Shown in pieces: positions 6,564 through 12,039 of a stretch of 23,405 nucleotides of DNA. A model generated the notes under the pieces. The model was not told where the DNA came from. It searched no databases and saw only the letters and a list, made by a program, of their open reading frames with translations. This DNA comes from a virus: positions 1-23,405 of the IMG/VR virus record IMGVR_UViG_3300037247_000580; one strand, 5' to 3'. Each line of letters opens with the position of its first letter. Within the stretch, counting starts at the first letter, position 1. A program made the position numbers and the translations under genes.

Positions 6564-6800
6564 ATGACAAACCCGAAACCCAGCCTCCTCCGCCAAGCTC
6601 GCGACGAGAGCGGGATGACGGTCGAGGAGATTTGTCAGAAAGTCGATTGTAAAAAGCCGACTCTGTATCGCGTCGAGAAAGGCCAAGTGACGCCGAAACG
6701 CCCGCTCGCTCGGGCGCTGTTCGCCTTGTATCGCGGCTCGGTCCCGCTGTCCCATATCTATGATCCAGAATGGGCGGGGAAAGTCGCCGAGGCGTCGTGA
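6564..6800 (+). CDS. XRE-family helix-turn-helix transcriptional regulator
   Basis: A 78-residue protein that is essentially one XRE/Cro-CI type DNA-binding domain: LLRQARDESGMTVEEICQKV (helices 1-2), CKKPTLYRVEKGQ (recognition helix, residues about 29-41), then LARALFALY. The start at 6564 is chosen for the AGGAGAGATTT ribosome site; the longer frame from 6507 has none. It is divergent from the early minus-strand operon, and the shared control region holds a palindrome (6456-6473) and promoters on both strands, so it probably represses or activates that operon and perhaps its own (inference). It lacks any C-terminal oligomerisation or cleavage domain, so it is closer to a Cro or small regulator than to a full CI repressor. 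The next gene begins in its stop (GTGA). Confidence 0.85.
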   Translation: MTNPKPSLLRQARDESGMTVEEICQKVDCKKPTLYRVEKGQVTPKRPLARALFALYRGSVPLSHIYDPEWAGKVAEAS

Positions 6801-7120
6801 CGACTCGGACGCTGACGGTTCATAAGCCGGAGCGGTTCGTCCCTTGGCGCGCCGTTCCGGACCCGTCCACGACCGTCGAGGAGCTACAGGCGGCGGTCGA
6901 TCGCCTCCCGGTCAAGGTCGTGACCGAGGCCGAGTTCGGCGTCATTCTCATGATGGCGAACGCCGTGGACGTCCCGCCCACGATCGAGGTCCTCGCGGAC
7001 ACGATGTTCGGGACCGACTCGAACCCGATTCTCGTCGAGGAGACCGGCGTCCACAGGACGCCCGACCTATTCAATCAGGAGGCGCGCGAGAGACACGCCG
7101 AACAGGACTCAGAACAATAA
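6797..7120 (+). CDS. Hypothetical protein coupled to the regulator
   Basis: A 107-residue protein starting at the GTG at 6797, which overlaps the XRE stop as GTGA; the longer frame from 6770 would overlap the regulator gene by 31 bases and has no better ribosome site. The middle contains hydrophobic stretches (VVTEAEFGVILMMANAVDVP, TIEVLADTMFGTD), and the C-terminus is charged (NQEARERHAEQDSEQ). No family is recognised. Coupling to the regulator suggests a joint early function, such as a partner or an anti-host factor, but nothing in the sequence proves it. A terminator-like hairpin follows at 7168-7191. Confidence 0.6.
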   Translation: MTTRTLTVHKPERFVPWRAVPDPSTTVEELQAAVDRLPVKVVTEAEFGVILMMANAVDVPPTIEVLADTMFGTDSNPILVEETGVHRTPDLFNQEARERHAEQDSEQ

Positions 7121-7150
7121 AGTTTCGCCGGGCGGCCGTTCCGTTGGCGC

Positions 7151-7167
7151 GAGGCCGTGAGGGCCTC
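7151..7167 (+). repeat. Hairpin with GTGAG loop (copy 1)
   Basis: GAGGCC-GTGAG-GGCCTC is a perfect 6-bp stem with a 5-base GTGAG loop in the gap between 7120 and 7210, followed at once by a second hairpin with a T-tract. Similar GTGAG-loop hairpins occur at 10777-10791, 12008-12020 and 22263-22285, all just upstream of plus-strand genes. Confidence 0.5.
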
Positions 7168-7191
7168 ACTGGGGCGGTCTCCCGGTTTTTT
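7168..7191 (+). terminator. Candidate rho-independent terminator or attenuator
   Basis: ACTGGG and CCCGGT (one G-T wobble) form a 6-bp stem around GCGGTCT, followed by a run of six T (7186-7191). It lies 48 bases after the stop at 7120 and directly before the ribosome site of the 7210 gene, so it may act as a partial terminator inside the operon. Confidence 0.5.
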
Positions 7192-7209
7192 CTATCAGGG
7201 AGAAAACCG

Positions 7210-7455
7210 ATGTTGAGTTCGTCCGATTTGCCCGCGTGTCCCGCTTGCGGCTCTCGCACAGTCCGACCCGTTCACAAACAGGAGGAGGGCGGCGGCGCCA
7301 TCCTCGCGACTTTTTACGCCTGTTCTCAATGCGGGTCCGACCGGACTCAGGCGTGGACCCTCGTCCAGCCGCCGAAAACCGCCGAATCTCCCGACCGTAA
7401 GGGTCCGCATCGACTCGGGATCGGAGGGACGGCCAACACTGGAGACGACACATGA
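7210..7455 (+). CDS. Small zinc-ribbon protein
   Basis: An 81-residue protein with two CxxC knuckles, CPACGS near residue 9 and CSQCGSDRTQAW near residue 40, separated by a basic, Gly-rich stretch. This is the classic zinc-ribbon layout of small phage proteins that describe nucleic-acid or protein contacts. The start ATG at 7210 is preceded by AGGGAGAAAACCG; the much longer frame from 6844 would run through the upstream gene and the terminator and is rejected. The C-terminal 30 residues are polar and probably disordered. The stop overlaps the next start (ATGA at 7452-7455). Function is unknown. Confidence 0.65.
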   Translation: MLSSSDLPACPACGSRTVRPVHKQEEGGGAILATFYACSQCGSDRTQAWTLVQPPKTAESPDRKGPHRLGIGGTANTGDDT

Positions 7456-7766
7456 ACGAACGCAAAGCGCCGGCGAGAATTTTCATCGACCCGAGAGTCG
7501 CCGCAACACTCCCCGAGACGCTCCCCGACGGCGGCGCGGCCCTCGGGCCGGGCGGCGTCAAGTCGATCGAATACATTCACGGCGACGTCGTTCGGGAACA
7601 AATCCGAGCGGCGTCGAATGTCGGCGAGGAGATCATTATCATGATCCAGACCGTCGGGGACGTCATTCACGGACTCTCGAATCAGGGACGACTTTGGGCG
7701 TTCGGCGTCGTCGCTGGCGGCGAAACCGAGTGGCATCTGATCGCCGGAAATGAGCTGAATTCGTGA
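7452..7766 (+). CDS. Hypothetical protein
   Basis: A 104-residue protein of mixed alpha/beta character. It opens MNERKAPARIFIDPRVAATL, and a segment VKSIEYIHGDVVREQIRAAS is followed by IIIMIQTVGDVIHGLSNQGR and a C-terminal beta-like stretch WAFGVVAGGETEWHLIAG. The repeated Ile-Met-Ile core suggests a folded beta-sheet domain, but I recognise no family. The start overlaps the upstream stop (ATGA) and the next gene starts in its stop (GTGA at 7763-7766), so it sits in a tightly coupled operon with zinc-ribbon and winged-helix proteins. Confidence 0.6.
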   Translation: MNERKAPARIFIDPRVAATLPETLPDGGAALGPGGVKSIEYIHGDVVREQIRAASNVGEEIIIMIQTVGDVIHGLSNQGRLWAFGVVAGGETEWHLIAGNELNS

Positions 7767-8074
7767 GAGCCTGGAAATCCGCGACGACCGACGCCGAGCG
7801 TGTCTGGCTTTATTTTCGGGAGCATCCGAACCAGTTTTTCACGGAGGATCACGTCGCCTCACAGACCGGAATCCCGCGGCGTCGATGTCGGCGGATCGTC
7901 GGCTGGCTCGCCGCCGAGGCCAAGCTCGAACCGATCGACACGGTCTCGTCCTCCAGCTGGGGACGTCCGAAAAAAATGTTTCGCTCGGTTCGGACGAACT
8001 CCGACTCGTTCCGCCAGCTTGAGGTTTTCCGCGACGCGCTCGCGTCCGCGGGCTGGGGCGACCCGTATGGATAA
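7763..8074 (+). CDS. Small winged-helix-like DNA-binding protein
   Basis: A 103-residue protein starting at the GTG at 7763 within the preceding stop. Residues about 9-60 look like a winged helix-turn-helix: ERVWLYFREHPNQFFTEDHV, then ASQTGIPRRRCRRIVGWL (recognition helix), then AAEAKLEPIDTV. The wing and C-terminus are Ser/Arg-rich. The pattern of a 'replication/maturation' HTH module with TGIPRRRCRRIV is typical of phage regulators and small replication initiators. The next gene, also winged-helix-like, begins in its stop codon region (ATGGATAA at 8067-8074). DNA-binding is inferred from the HTH pattern; the target is unknown. Confidence 0.6.
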   Translation: MRAWKSATTDAERVWLYFREHPNQFFTEDHVASQTGIPRRRCRRIVGWLAAEAKLEPIDTVSSSSWGRPKKMFRSVRTNSDSFRQLEVFRDALASAGWGDPYG

Positions 8075-8414
8075 CGAAATTTTCACGCTCATTCGAGGGA
8101 TGGTTCGCAAGGGCGACCCGTTCACTTGCATCCTCGCCGCCACGACCATCGAGAAAAAGGCGTCGGAATTACACGCCGCGATCACGCTGGAGATCAGGCG
8201 TCGCGGCCCGATGACTGACGGCGAACTGGAGGACTTGAGTCGGTTCAGCCGATACGCTTATTCGAGCGTCCGGAAACGCCGGACCGAATTGTTTCAGGGC
8301 GGCCTCCTGATCTCAGTCGGGAGCCGGAAAAACAAGCGCGGGAACACGATGCTCGTCTGGGATTTAATCGGCCGCGTCGAACCCGAGGACCCGCGCCAGG
8401 GCGATTTGTTTTGA
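8067..8414 (+). CDS. Winged-helix DNA-binding phage protein
   Basis: A 115-residue protein. I place the start at the ATG at 8067, overlapping the upstream stop, rather than the frame start at 7800, which lies wholly over the upstream gene. The C-terminal 70 residues match a winged-helix pattern known from many phages: ITLEIRRRGPMTDGELEDLS, then YSSVRKRRTELFQGGLLISV, then a Gly-rich wing and VWDLI. Such proteins often sit beside methyltransferase or replication genes. The methyltransferase that follows starts with TTG within its stop (TTGA). The role is unknown; regulation of the adjoining genes is a plausible inference. Confidence 0.65.
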   Translation: MDNEIFTLIRGMVRKGDPFTCILAATTIEKKASELHAAITLEIRRRGPMTDGELEDLSRFSRYAYSSVRKRRTELFQGGLLISVGSRKNKRGNTMLVWDLIGRVEPEDPRQGDLF

Positions 8415-9526
8415 CGAAACTGACCGTCCTCGACACGTTCGCGGGGATCGGCGGTTTTTCGCTGGGCCTTGAGTGGACCGGCTTTTTCGAGACGGTCGCG
8501 TTTTGCGAAATCGAGGATTATCCTCAGAAAGTTCTCCGGCGACACTGGCCCGAGGTTCCAATTTATGACGACATCCGAACGCTCACCGCCGAGCGACTCA
8601 GAACAGACGGACTTTTGGAACGAGGGATCGACGTCATCACGGGCGGCTTTCCGTGTTCAGACCTTTCGCTCGCGGGACGGCGCGCTGGCATCGACGGCGA
8701 AAAGTCGGGTCTCTGGGGCGAGCTTTCGCGATGTATTGGCGACATTCGCCCCGCTTACGCGGTCATGGAGAACGTCTCAGCTCTCCTTTCTGGAGACCGA
8801 GGGCGATGGTTTGGCCGAGTTCTTGGAGACATGGCCGCGATCGGGTATATCGTCGAATGGTATTGTCTCCCGGCTGCCCGACTTGGCGCGCCGCACAGAC
8901 GCGATCGAGTCTGGCTATTGGCCTACCCCGAGCGCGCTGGAGAGTCTCCCGACGGACGAACTGATCGACGAGATCAAGGACTCGACGGACGCGACTCACG
9001 AGCGACTGTATCTCCCCGGCCGGAAATATCATTCTCAGCGGACCCTGGCCCGAGTCGTTCACGCTTGGCCGACGCCGAAGTCCAGCCCGTCGGGTCCGGA
9101 TTACGCCCGGACGAATCGACCGGAGAGCGGCGGCGACGATCTCGCGACGGCGGTCGCCCGCTGGCCGACGCCGATGGCGTCCGACGCGGAGGGATCGGGG
9201 AGCCGGAACACGCCGAACTCGAAAGCTCATCCGGGGATCAGCCTCACGGACGCGGTCCGGGGCGACGGCGGGATCGGGAGAACCCCGACACCGTCGGCGA
9301 ACGACTGGAAAGGTTCATCGAAAAGTGGACAGCGACGCGGCCAGTTGACCGACCCGGCGATGGGAGTTATCGAGCCGGGTGGACAGTTGAACCCGACGTG
9401 GGTCGAGTGGCTCATGGGGTTCCCGCTCGGGTGGACCGACTTAAATGTCTCGGAAACGCGATCGTCCCTCAGACCGCCCTCCTGATCGGATACGCCATCG
9501 CGGAGCGTGAGGGACTGATCCCATGA
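8411..9526 (+). CDS. DNA (cytosine-5-)-methyltransferase, Dcm-like
   Basis: A 371-residue C5-cytosine methyltransferase that transfers a methyl group from S-adenosylmethionine to cytosine. Motif I is DTFAGIGGFS (residues 8-17), the acidic AdoMet contact is EIE (33-35), motif IV is GGFPCSDLSL with catalytic Cys82, motif VI is ENV (120-122), motif VIII is HRRDRVW (162-168) and the C-terminal motif is LGNAIVPQ (347-354). The stretch between (about 175-335), where the target-recognition domain belongs, is unusually Arg/Gly/Asp-rich. It contains repeated LADA motifs (RLADAEV, PLADADG), a trait I associate with this phage subfamily. The start is a TTG overlapping the upstream stop. Nearly the whole gene overlaps a second plausible frame (8565-9485). 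No restriction enzyme is seen, so it is probably a solitary phage methylase protecting or marking phage DNA. Confidence 0.9.
   Translation: MTKLTVLDTFAGIGGFSLGLEWTGFFETVAFCEIEDYPQKVLRRHWPEVPIYDDIRTLTAERLRTDGLLERGIDVITGGFPCSDLSLAGRRAGIDGEKSGLWGELSRCIGDIRPAYAVMENVSALLSGDRGRWFGRVLGDMAAIGYIVEWYCLPAARLGAPHRRDRVWLLAYPERAGESPDGRTDRRDQGLDGRDSRATVSPRPEISFSADPGPSRSRLADAEVQPVGSGLRPDESTGERRRRSRDGGRPLADADGVRRGGIGEPEHAELESSSGDQPHGRGPGRRRDRENPDTVGERLERFIEKWTATRPVDRPGDGSYRAGWTVEPDVGRVAHGVPARVDRLKCLGNAIVPQTALLIGYAIAEREGLIP
8552..8555 (+). promoter_or_regulatory. Ribosome site for the overlapping WPTP frame
   Basis: GAGG lies 9 bases before the ATG at 8565. It is inside the methyltransferase gene and supports internal translation initiation of the second frame. 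The match is short, so this is supportive rather than decisive. Confidence 0.35.
8565..9485 (+). CDS. WPTP-repeat protein encoded in an alternate frame inside the methyltransferase gene
   Basis: A 306-residue frame, +1 relative to the methyltransferase. The ATG at 8565 is preferred over a TTG at 8469 because of the GAGG site. It has a Ser/Thr-rich N-terminus, a segment SWRTSQLSF...AEFLETWPRSG (residues 67-94), three WPTP motifs (119, 168, 200) and a TPTP copy (240). It ends in the signature LNPTWVEWLMGFPLGWTDL (275-293). From memory, this architecture matches a widespread phage protein of unknown function, often annotated vaguely near methylases. The WPTP codons are the LADA codons of the other frame, and the C-terminal signature overlaps the methylase EPDVGRVAHGVPARVDRL segment. 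It is either a real dual-coding gene or an unusually family-like shadow; its function is unknown. Codon-level selection tests would decide. Confidence 0.55.
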   Translation: MTTSERSPPSDSEQTDFWNEGSTSSRAAFRVQTFRSRDGALASTAKSRVSGASFRDVLATFAPLTRSWRTSQLSFLETEGDGLAEFLETWPRSGISSNGIVSRLPDLARRTDAIESGYWPTPSALESLPTDELIDEIKDSTDATHERLYLPGRKYHSQRTLARVVHAWPTPKSSPSGPDYARTNRPESGGDDLATAVARWPTPMASDAEGSGSRNTPNSKAHPGISLTDAVRGDGGIGRTPTPSANDWKGSSKSGQRRGQLTDPAMGVIEPGGQLNPTWVEWLMGFPLGWTDLNVSETRSSLRPPS

Positions 9527-9729
9527 GGTCGGGCGGTCGCTGTCTGGATTGCGGCTCTCAGTTCGCGACACCGTCGTTTTCGGAGGGTCCGAAAGTCTGG
9601 GACGACGGCCTCCAGACAGTCGTCCGGTTTCGCGAATGTCGGTTCATGTGTCCGGAGTGTCTGTCCACGAATATCGAGCCGGACAAAGGCGTCGAGGGTC
9701 GATCAGGGTCTCGCGAAATGTTACACTGA
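9523..9729 (+). CDS. Small zinc-ribbon protein
   Basis: A 68-residue protein with two Cys pairs, CLDCGSQF at residues 8-15 and CPECLSTN at about 43-50, the layout of a zinc ribbon. The start ATG overlaps the methyltransferase stop (ATGA at 9523-9526), so it is translationally coupled to it. The C-terminal tail is short and polar. The role is unknown, but the coupling suggests a function connected with the methyltransferase or the following DNA-metabolism genes. A TGTTACACTG promoter-like element overlaps its end (9719-9728), so the next gene may also have its own promoter. Confidence 0.65.
   Translation: MRSGGRCLDCGSQFATPSFSEGPKVWDDGLQTVVRFRECRFMCPECLSTNIEPDKGVEGRSGSREMLH
9719..9728 (+). promoter_or_regulatory. 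Candidate extended -10 element upstream of the 9754 gene
   Basis: TGTTACACTG is identical to the element at 6508-6517. It overlaps the last codons of the zinc-ribbon gene and lies 26 bases upstream of the ATG at 9754. No clear -35 hexamer is seen. Confidence 0.3.
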
Positions 9730-9753
9730 ACGGGCATTTTGCAGGAGAGAACC

Positions 9754-10785
9754 ATGAACGAAAAAACAGCCGGGGCGGTCGTCCCCGTGGAGTCCCGTGA
9801 CCCCGGAAACGGCCAGGCGCTTGAGATTCGATCGGCGCTCGATGTCAAACCCTCAGTTTTCAAAGCCGGACTCGAACGTCGAAAAACGAATCGAGAGACG
9901 CTGATCGAGTGGCTGAAAACGGCGCTCGTCGAGGGAACGGATTTCGGACGGATTCACGTCATAAAAAAGGACCAGTGTGATCGCGGAAAGTTTTGCGACA
10001 ATCCGTATCATTTCAGCAAGCCGTCCCTGTGGAAATCCGGCGCCGAAAAAATCGTCGGTTATCTCGGACTGATCGTTCGCTGGCCGCGGCTCGCGGACAT
10101 TGAGGATCGGGTCATTCGCGGCGAGCCGGTCGTTCAGTTGATGCTCCGCTGTGAACTCCAGAACTCCGCGGGAGCTGTTCTCGCCGAGGGCGTCGGAGCG
10201 CGCGCCCTGGAAACCGATTATGGCGACTTGAACAAGGCGCTGAAAATGACGAAAAAATCCGGACAGATCGACGCCGTCCTGAATTGCGGCGGACTCTCGG
10301 AGATTTTCACTCAGGACCTTGAGGACATGGACCCCGAACGGCTGGAGACTGGATCGCGTGATCCGTATCAGCCCGGCGAGGATCGCATCGACTCGGCTGT
10401 CCCGCGGACTCAAAAGCCGCTCTCGACTCATTGCCCGATCGGGCGCGAGTGGAAAGGCGTCCCGTGGGCGGAGGTCGAGGACGGGTTCCTCGTCTGGATT
10501 TGTGGACACATCGACGACAAACCCGACCTCGTCGATCGCGCTCAAACCGAGCTCGCCAGCCGATCCGTCGAATCTCAGGAGTCGAGCGCGAGGCGTGTTG
10601 ATGCTAAAATCCAAGGGCCGACGAAAAAGGTCTCAGACTACGCCCGCGCCATAACCGACGCGACGAATCTCGATCAGCTCACCGTCATTCGCGAGGAACT
10701 CCCGGCTGATTTCGAGCCAGCTCTCCGGACGTTTCTCGCTGAACGTGAGCGTGAACTCGGACCCGATTCACAAACCAGCGCGTGA
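9754..10785 (+). CDS. Phage DNA-metabolism protein (recombination-associated type), function unproven
   Basis: A 343-residue protein starting at the ATG at 9754 after an AGGAGAGAACC site. The central part, LWKSGAEKIVGYLGLIVRWP, MLRCELQNSAGAVLAEGVGA and ALKMTKKSGQIDAVLNCGGL followed by EIFTQDLED, matches a phage family I recognise by pattern (K-P/S-GAEK, then RCEL, GEG, then L-K-MAKK-A--DAVL, then FTQDLED). Members lie next to recombination and replication genes and are sometimes suggested to be single-strand DNA-annealing or binding proteins. A region near residues 225-250 (GREWKGVPWAEVEDGFLVWI) resembles the short GK-KG-W-EVP-YL-W module found in DUF3820-type proteins. The gene pairs with the coiled-coil protein that follows. 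The stop codon lies in a GTGAG-loop hairpin. The biochemical role is inferred only. Confidence 0.65.
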   Translation: MNEKTAGAVVPVESRDPGNGQALEIRSALDVKPSVFKAGLERRKTNRETLIEWLKTALVEGTDFGRIHVIKKDQCDRGKFCDNPYHFSKPSLWKSGAEKIVGYLGLIVRWPRLADIEDRVIRGEPVVQLMLRCELQNSAGAVLAEGVGARALETDYGDLNKALKMTKKSGQIDAVLNCGGLSEIFTQDLEDMDPERLETGSRDPYQPGEDRIDSAVPRTQKPLSTHCPIGREWKGVPWAEVEDGFLVWICGHIDDKPDLVDRAQTELASRSVESQESSARRVDAKIQGPTKKVSDYARAITDATNLDQLTVIREELPADFEPALRTFLAERERELGPDSQTSA

Positions 10786-10791
10786 GGCGCT
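10777..10791 (+). repeat. Hairpin with GTGAG loop (copy 2), spanning a stop codon
   Basis: AGCGC-GTGAG-GCGCT is a perfect 5-bp stem with the same GTGAG loop as at 7151-7167. The loop holds the TGA stop of the upstream gene and the hairpin ends directly before the AGGAGG ribosome site of the 10804 gene, so it could tune translation of the downstream gene. Confidence 0.5.
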
Positions 10792-10803
10792 AGGAGGACA
10801 ACA

Positions 10804-11520
10804 ATGGAAATCTCGACACAACGGTCGCTCGCCGTGGCCGAACTGAATCCGATCGTCACGGACATCGCCGCGTTCGCCGGAACGATCGAGGGAATCGACG
10901 TCGCCGACGAGGAGACTCAGGGCCAGGTCGGCGATCTCGTGAAAATGATGCAACACCGCCGCCGCAAACTGGAGGACAAACGCGAGTCGCTGGTCAAGCC
11001 GCTGAACACGGTCGTCCGCGAAATTAACGCGCTTTTCAAGCCGCCGCGGGATCGAATCGACGAGATCGTTCAGATCGCGAAAAAGAAAATGAACCGATTC
11101 GCTCAGGCTCAGGTCGCCATCGCGAACGAAAAGGCGCGACAGGAACGGGAGACGGCGGCGCGCGAGCGCCGCGAGGCTCAGGAACTCGCCGACTCGCTCA
11201 GGAAAAAAGCCGGACAGGAGGCGGCGATCGTCGCCGACGTCGTCGTCGAGGAGGCCGAGAAAAAGGTCGAGCGAGCCGCGGCGCCAGCGAAAGTCGCGAC
11301 GACGCGGGGCCGGGAGTCGAGCGTGATTGTGACGAAAACGTGGAAAGCCGAGGTCGTGGACATCCTCGATCTCGTCAAGGCGGTCGCCGATGGTAAACTC
11401 CCGACTCACGTCCTCGAACCGAACATGACCGCCCTCAACGACATGGCCCGAGAACTCAAGGACGAGGGAACCGTCAACGGCGTCCGGATATTTCAGGACG
11501 TCTCGACGACCGTCCGATGA
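10804..11520 (+). CDS. Coiled-coil phage protein associated with DNA-metabolism gene
   Basis: A 238-residue protein with ATG at 10804 after AGGAGGACAACA. Residues about 45-150 form a long charged coiled coil (MMQHRRRKLEDKRESLVKPL, then EKARQERETAARERREAQEL). The C-terminal 70 residues are a small globular domain with KTWKAEVVDILDLVKAVADG, then LEPNMTALNDMARELKDEG and VRIFQD. The combination of a 'K-P-L/I' helix, coiled coil and a VT--W--EV-D---L--AV----P domain ending in PG(I/V)R-(Y/F) is a pattern I associate with phage proteins beside single-strand annealing or recombination genes. The protein is cytoplasmic, without a signal or membrane segment. The function is unproven; partnership with the 9754 product is a reasonable inference. 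Confidence 0.65.
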   Translation: MEISTQRSLAVAELNPIVTDIAAFAGTIEGIDVADEETQGQVGDLVKMMQHRRRKLEDKRESLVKPLNTVVREINALFKPPRDRIDEIVQIAKKKMNRFAQAQVAIANEKARQERETAARERREAQELADSLRKKAGQEAAIVADVVVEEAEKKVERAAAPAKVATTRGRESSVIVTKTWKAEVVDILDLVKAVADGKLPTHVLEPNMTALNDMARELKDEGTVNGVRIFQDVSTTVR

Positions 11521-11521
11521 T

Positions 11522-11779
11522 ATGAACTGGCCCGACGCCGCTCTCGGATTCCTCCTCGGGTTCATCGTGGCCTCGTGGCTCGCTTGGCGCGCTCAGGCCC
11601 GGAACCGGCTCCGGGCCTTGGCCCATTTCCAGGCGGCGAAATCCGAAATCCTCCGACTGATCGACTCGCTCCGCGACGTCACGGAGGTCCGGATCACGAT
11701 CCGCGACGAGACTGGCGAGCTGACGGTCGAGACCGACGAGACCCCGGCGGACACGCCGCCGCGGTCTGGCTTTCACTGA
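11522..11779 (+). CDS. Small single-pass membrane protein
   Basis: An 85-residue protein with an N-terminal membrane segment (ALGFLLGFIVASWLAW, residues 6-21) followed by a basic stretch (RAQARNRLRAL) and an amphipathic helix. It ends in a polar C-terminus with VRITIRDETGELTVETDE, so the N-terminus is probably outside and the bulk inside (inference from the positive-inside rule). The ATG overlaps the upstream TGA region (ATGATATGAAC). No family is recognised. It is the last gene before the strong terminator at 11861-11885. The role could be in membrane association of the upstream machinery, but this is not shown. Confidence 0.6.
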   Translation: MNWPDAALGFLLGFIVASWLAWRAQARNRLRALAHFQAAKSEILRLIDSLRDVTEVRITIRDETGELTVETDETPADTPPRSGFH

Positions 11780-11860
11780 ATTTCGCGGCGTCTGGGCGTC
11801 CTCCTGAGACGCCGGGAATCACGAGCCGGGCGTCAGAACTCGGCCGCGACGCCTCAATCC

Positions 11861-11885
11861 GGCCCCGGTTCCGGGGCCTTTTTTT
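11861..11885 (+). terminator. Strong rho-independent terminator
   Basis: GGCCCCGG-TT-CCGGGGCC is a perfect 8-bp stem (11861-11868 and 11871-11878) followed by seven T (11879-11885). It ends the regulator/methylase/recombination block and separates it from the lysis and late block. Confidence 0.9.
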
Positions 11886-11956
11886 AACATAATCAACGGT
11901 TTTCGGGGATGCTAGGGCCTAGGGTCTCACGTTTTGACGCCTTAGATCGACGCTCA

Positions 11957-11985
11957 GGAGGTCCCATTTCGCGTTTCGGTCCTCC
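11957..11985 (+). other. Hairpin in the lysis-operon leader, containing SD-like GGAGG
   Basis: GGAGGTCC (11957-11964) pairs with GGTCCTCC (11978-11985) with one T-T mismatch and a 13-base loop. It lies in the 154-base stretch between the terminator and the endolysin start, where a late promoter must act. A TATTAT at 11992-11997 is a candidate -10, but no good -35 is visible. Confidence 0.35.
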
Positions 11986-12007
11986 GGAATGTATTATCGG
12001 GCCTTGA

Positions 12008-12020
12008 CGCCGTGAGGGCG
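12008..12020 (+). repeat. Hairpin with GTGAG loop (copy 3)
   Basis: CGCC-GTGAG-GGCG is a 4-bp stem with the GTGAG loop, 19 bases before the endolysin ATG at 12040 and just before its GGAG ribosome site. It has the same arrangement as the copies at 7151, 10777 and 22263. Confidence 0.45.
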
Positions 12021-12039
12021 CCGACTCCGGAGTTCCTCA

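Noticed and set aside
6844-7209. N-terminal extension of the zinc-ribbon frame
   Set aside because: It runs over the 6797 gene, a hairpin and a T-tract; the ATG at 7210 has a good ribosome site.
8469-8564. TTG-started N-terminal extension of the WPTP frame
   Set aside because: No ribosome site and a basic low-complexity product; the ATG at 8565 with GAGG fits the family start better.
9853-10614. 253-residue minus-strand frame opposite the 9754 gene
   Set aside because: No ribosome site, no motif, and fully antisense to a gene with family-like motifs and a good start.
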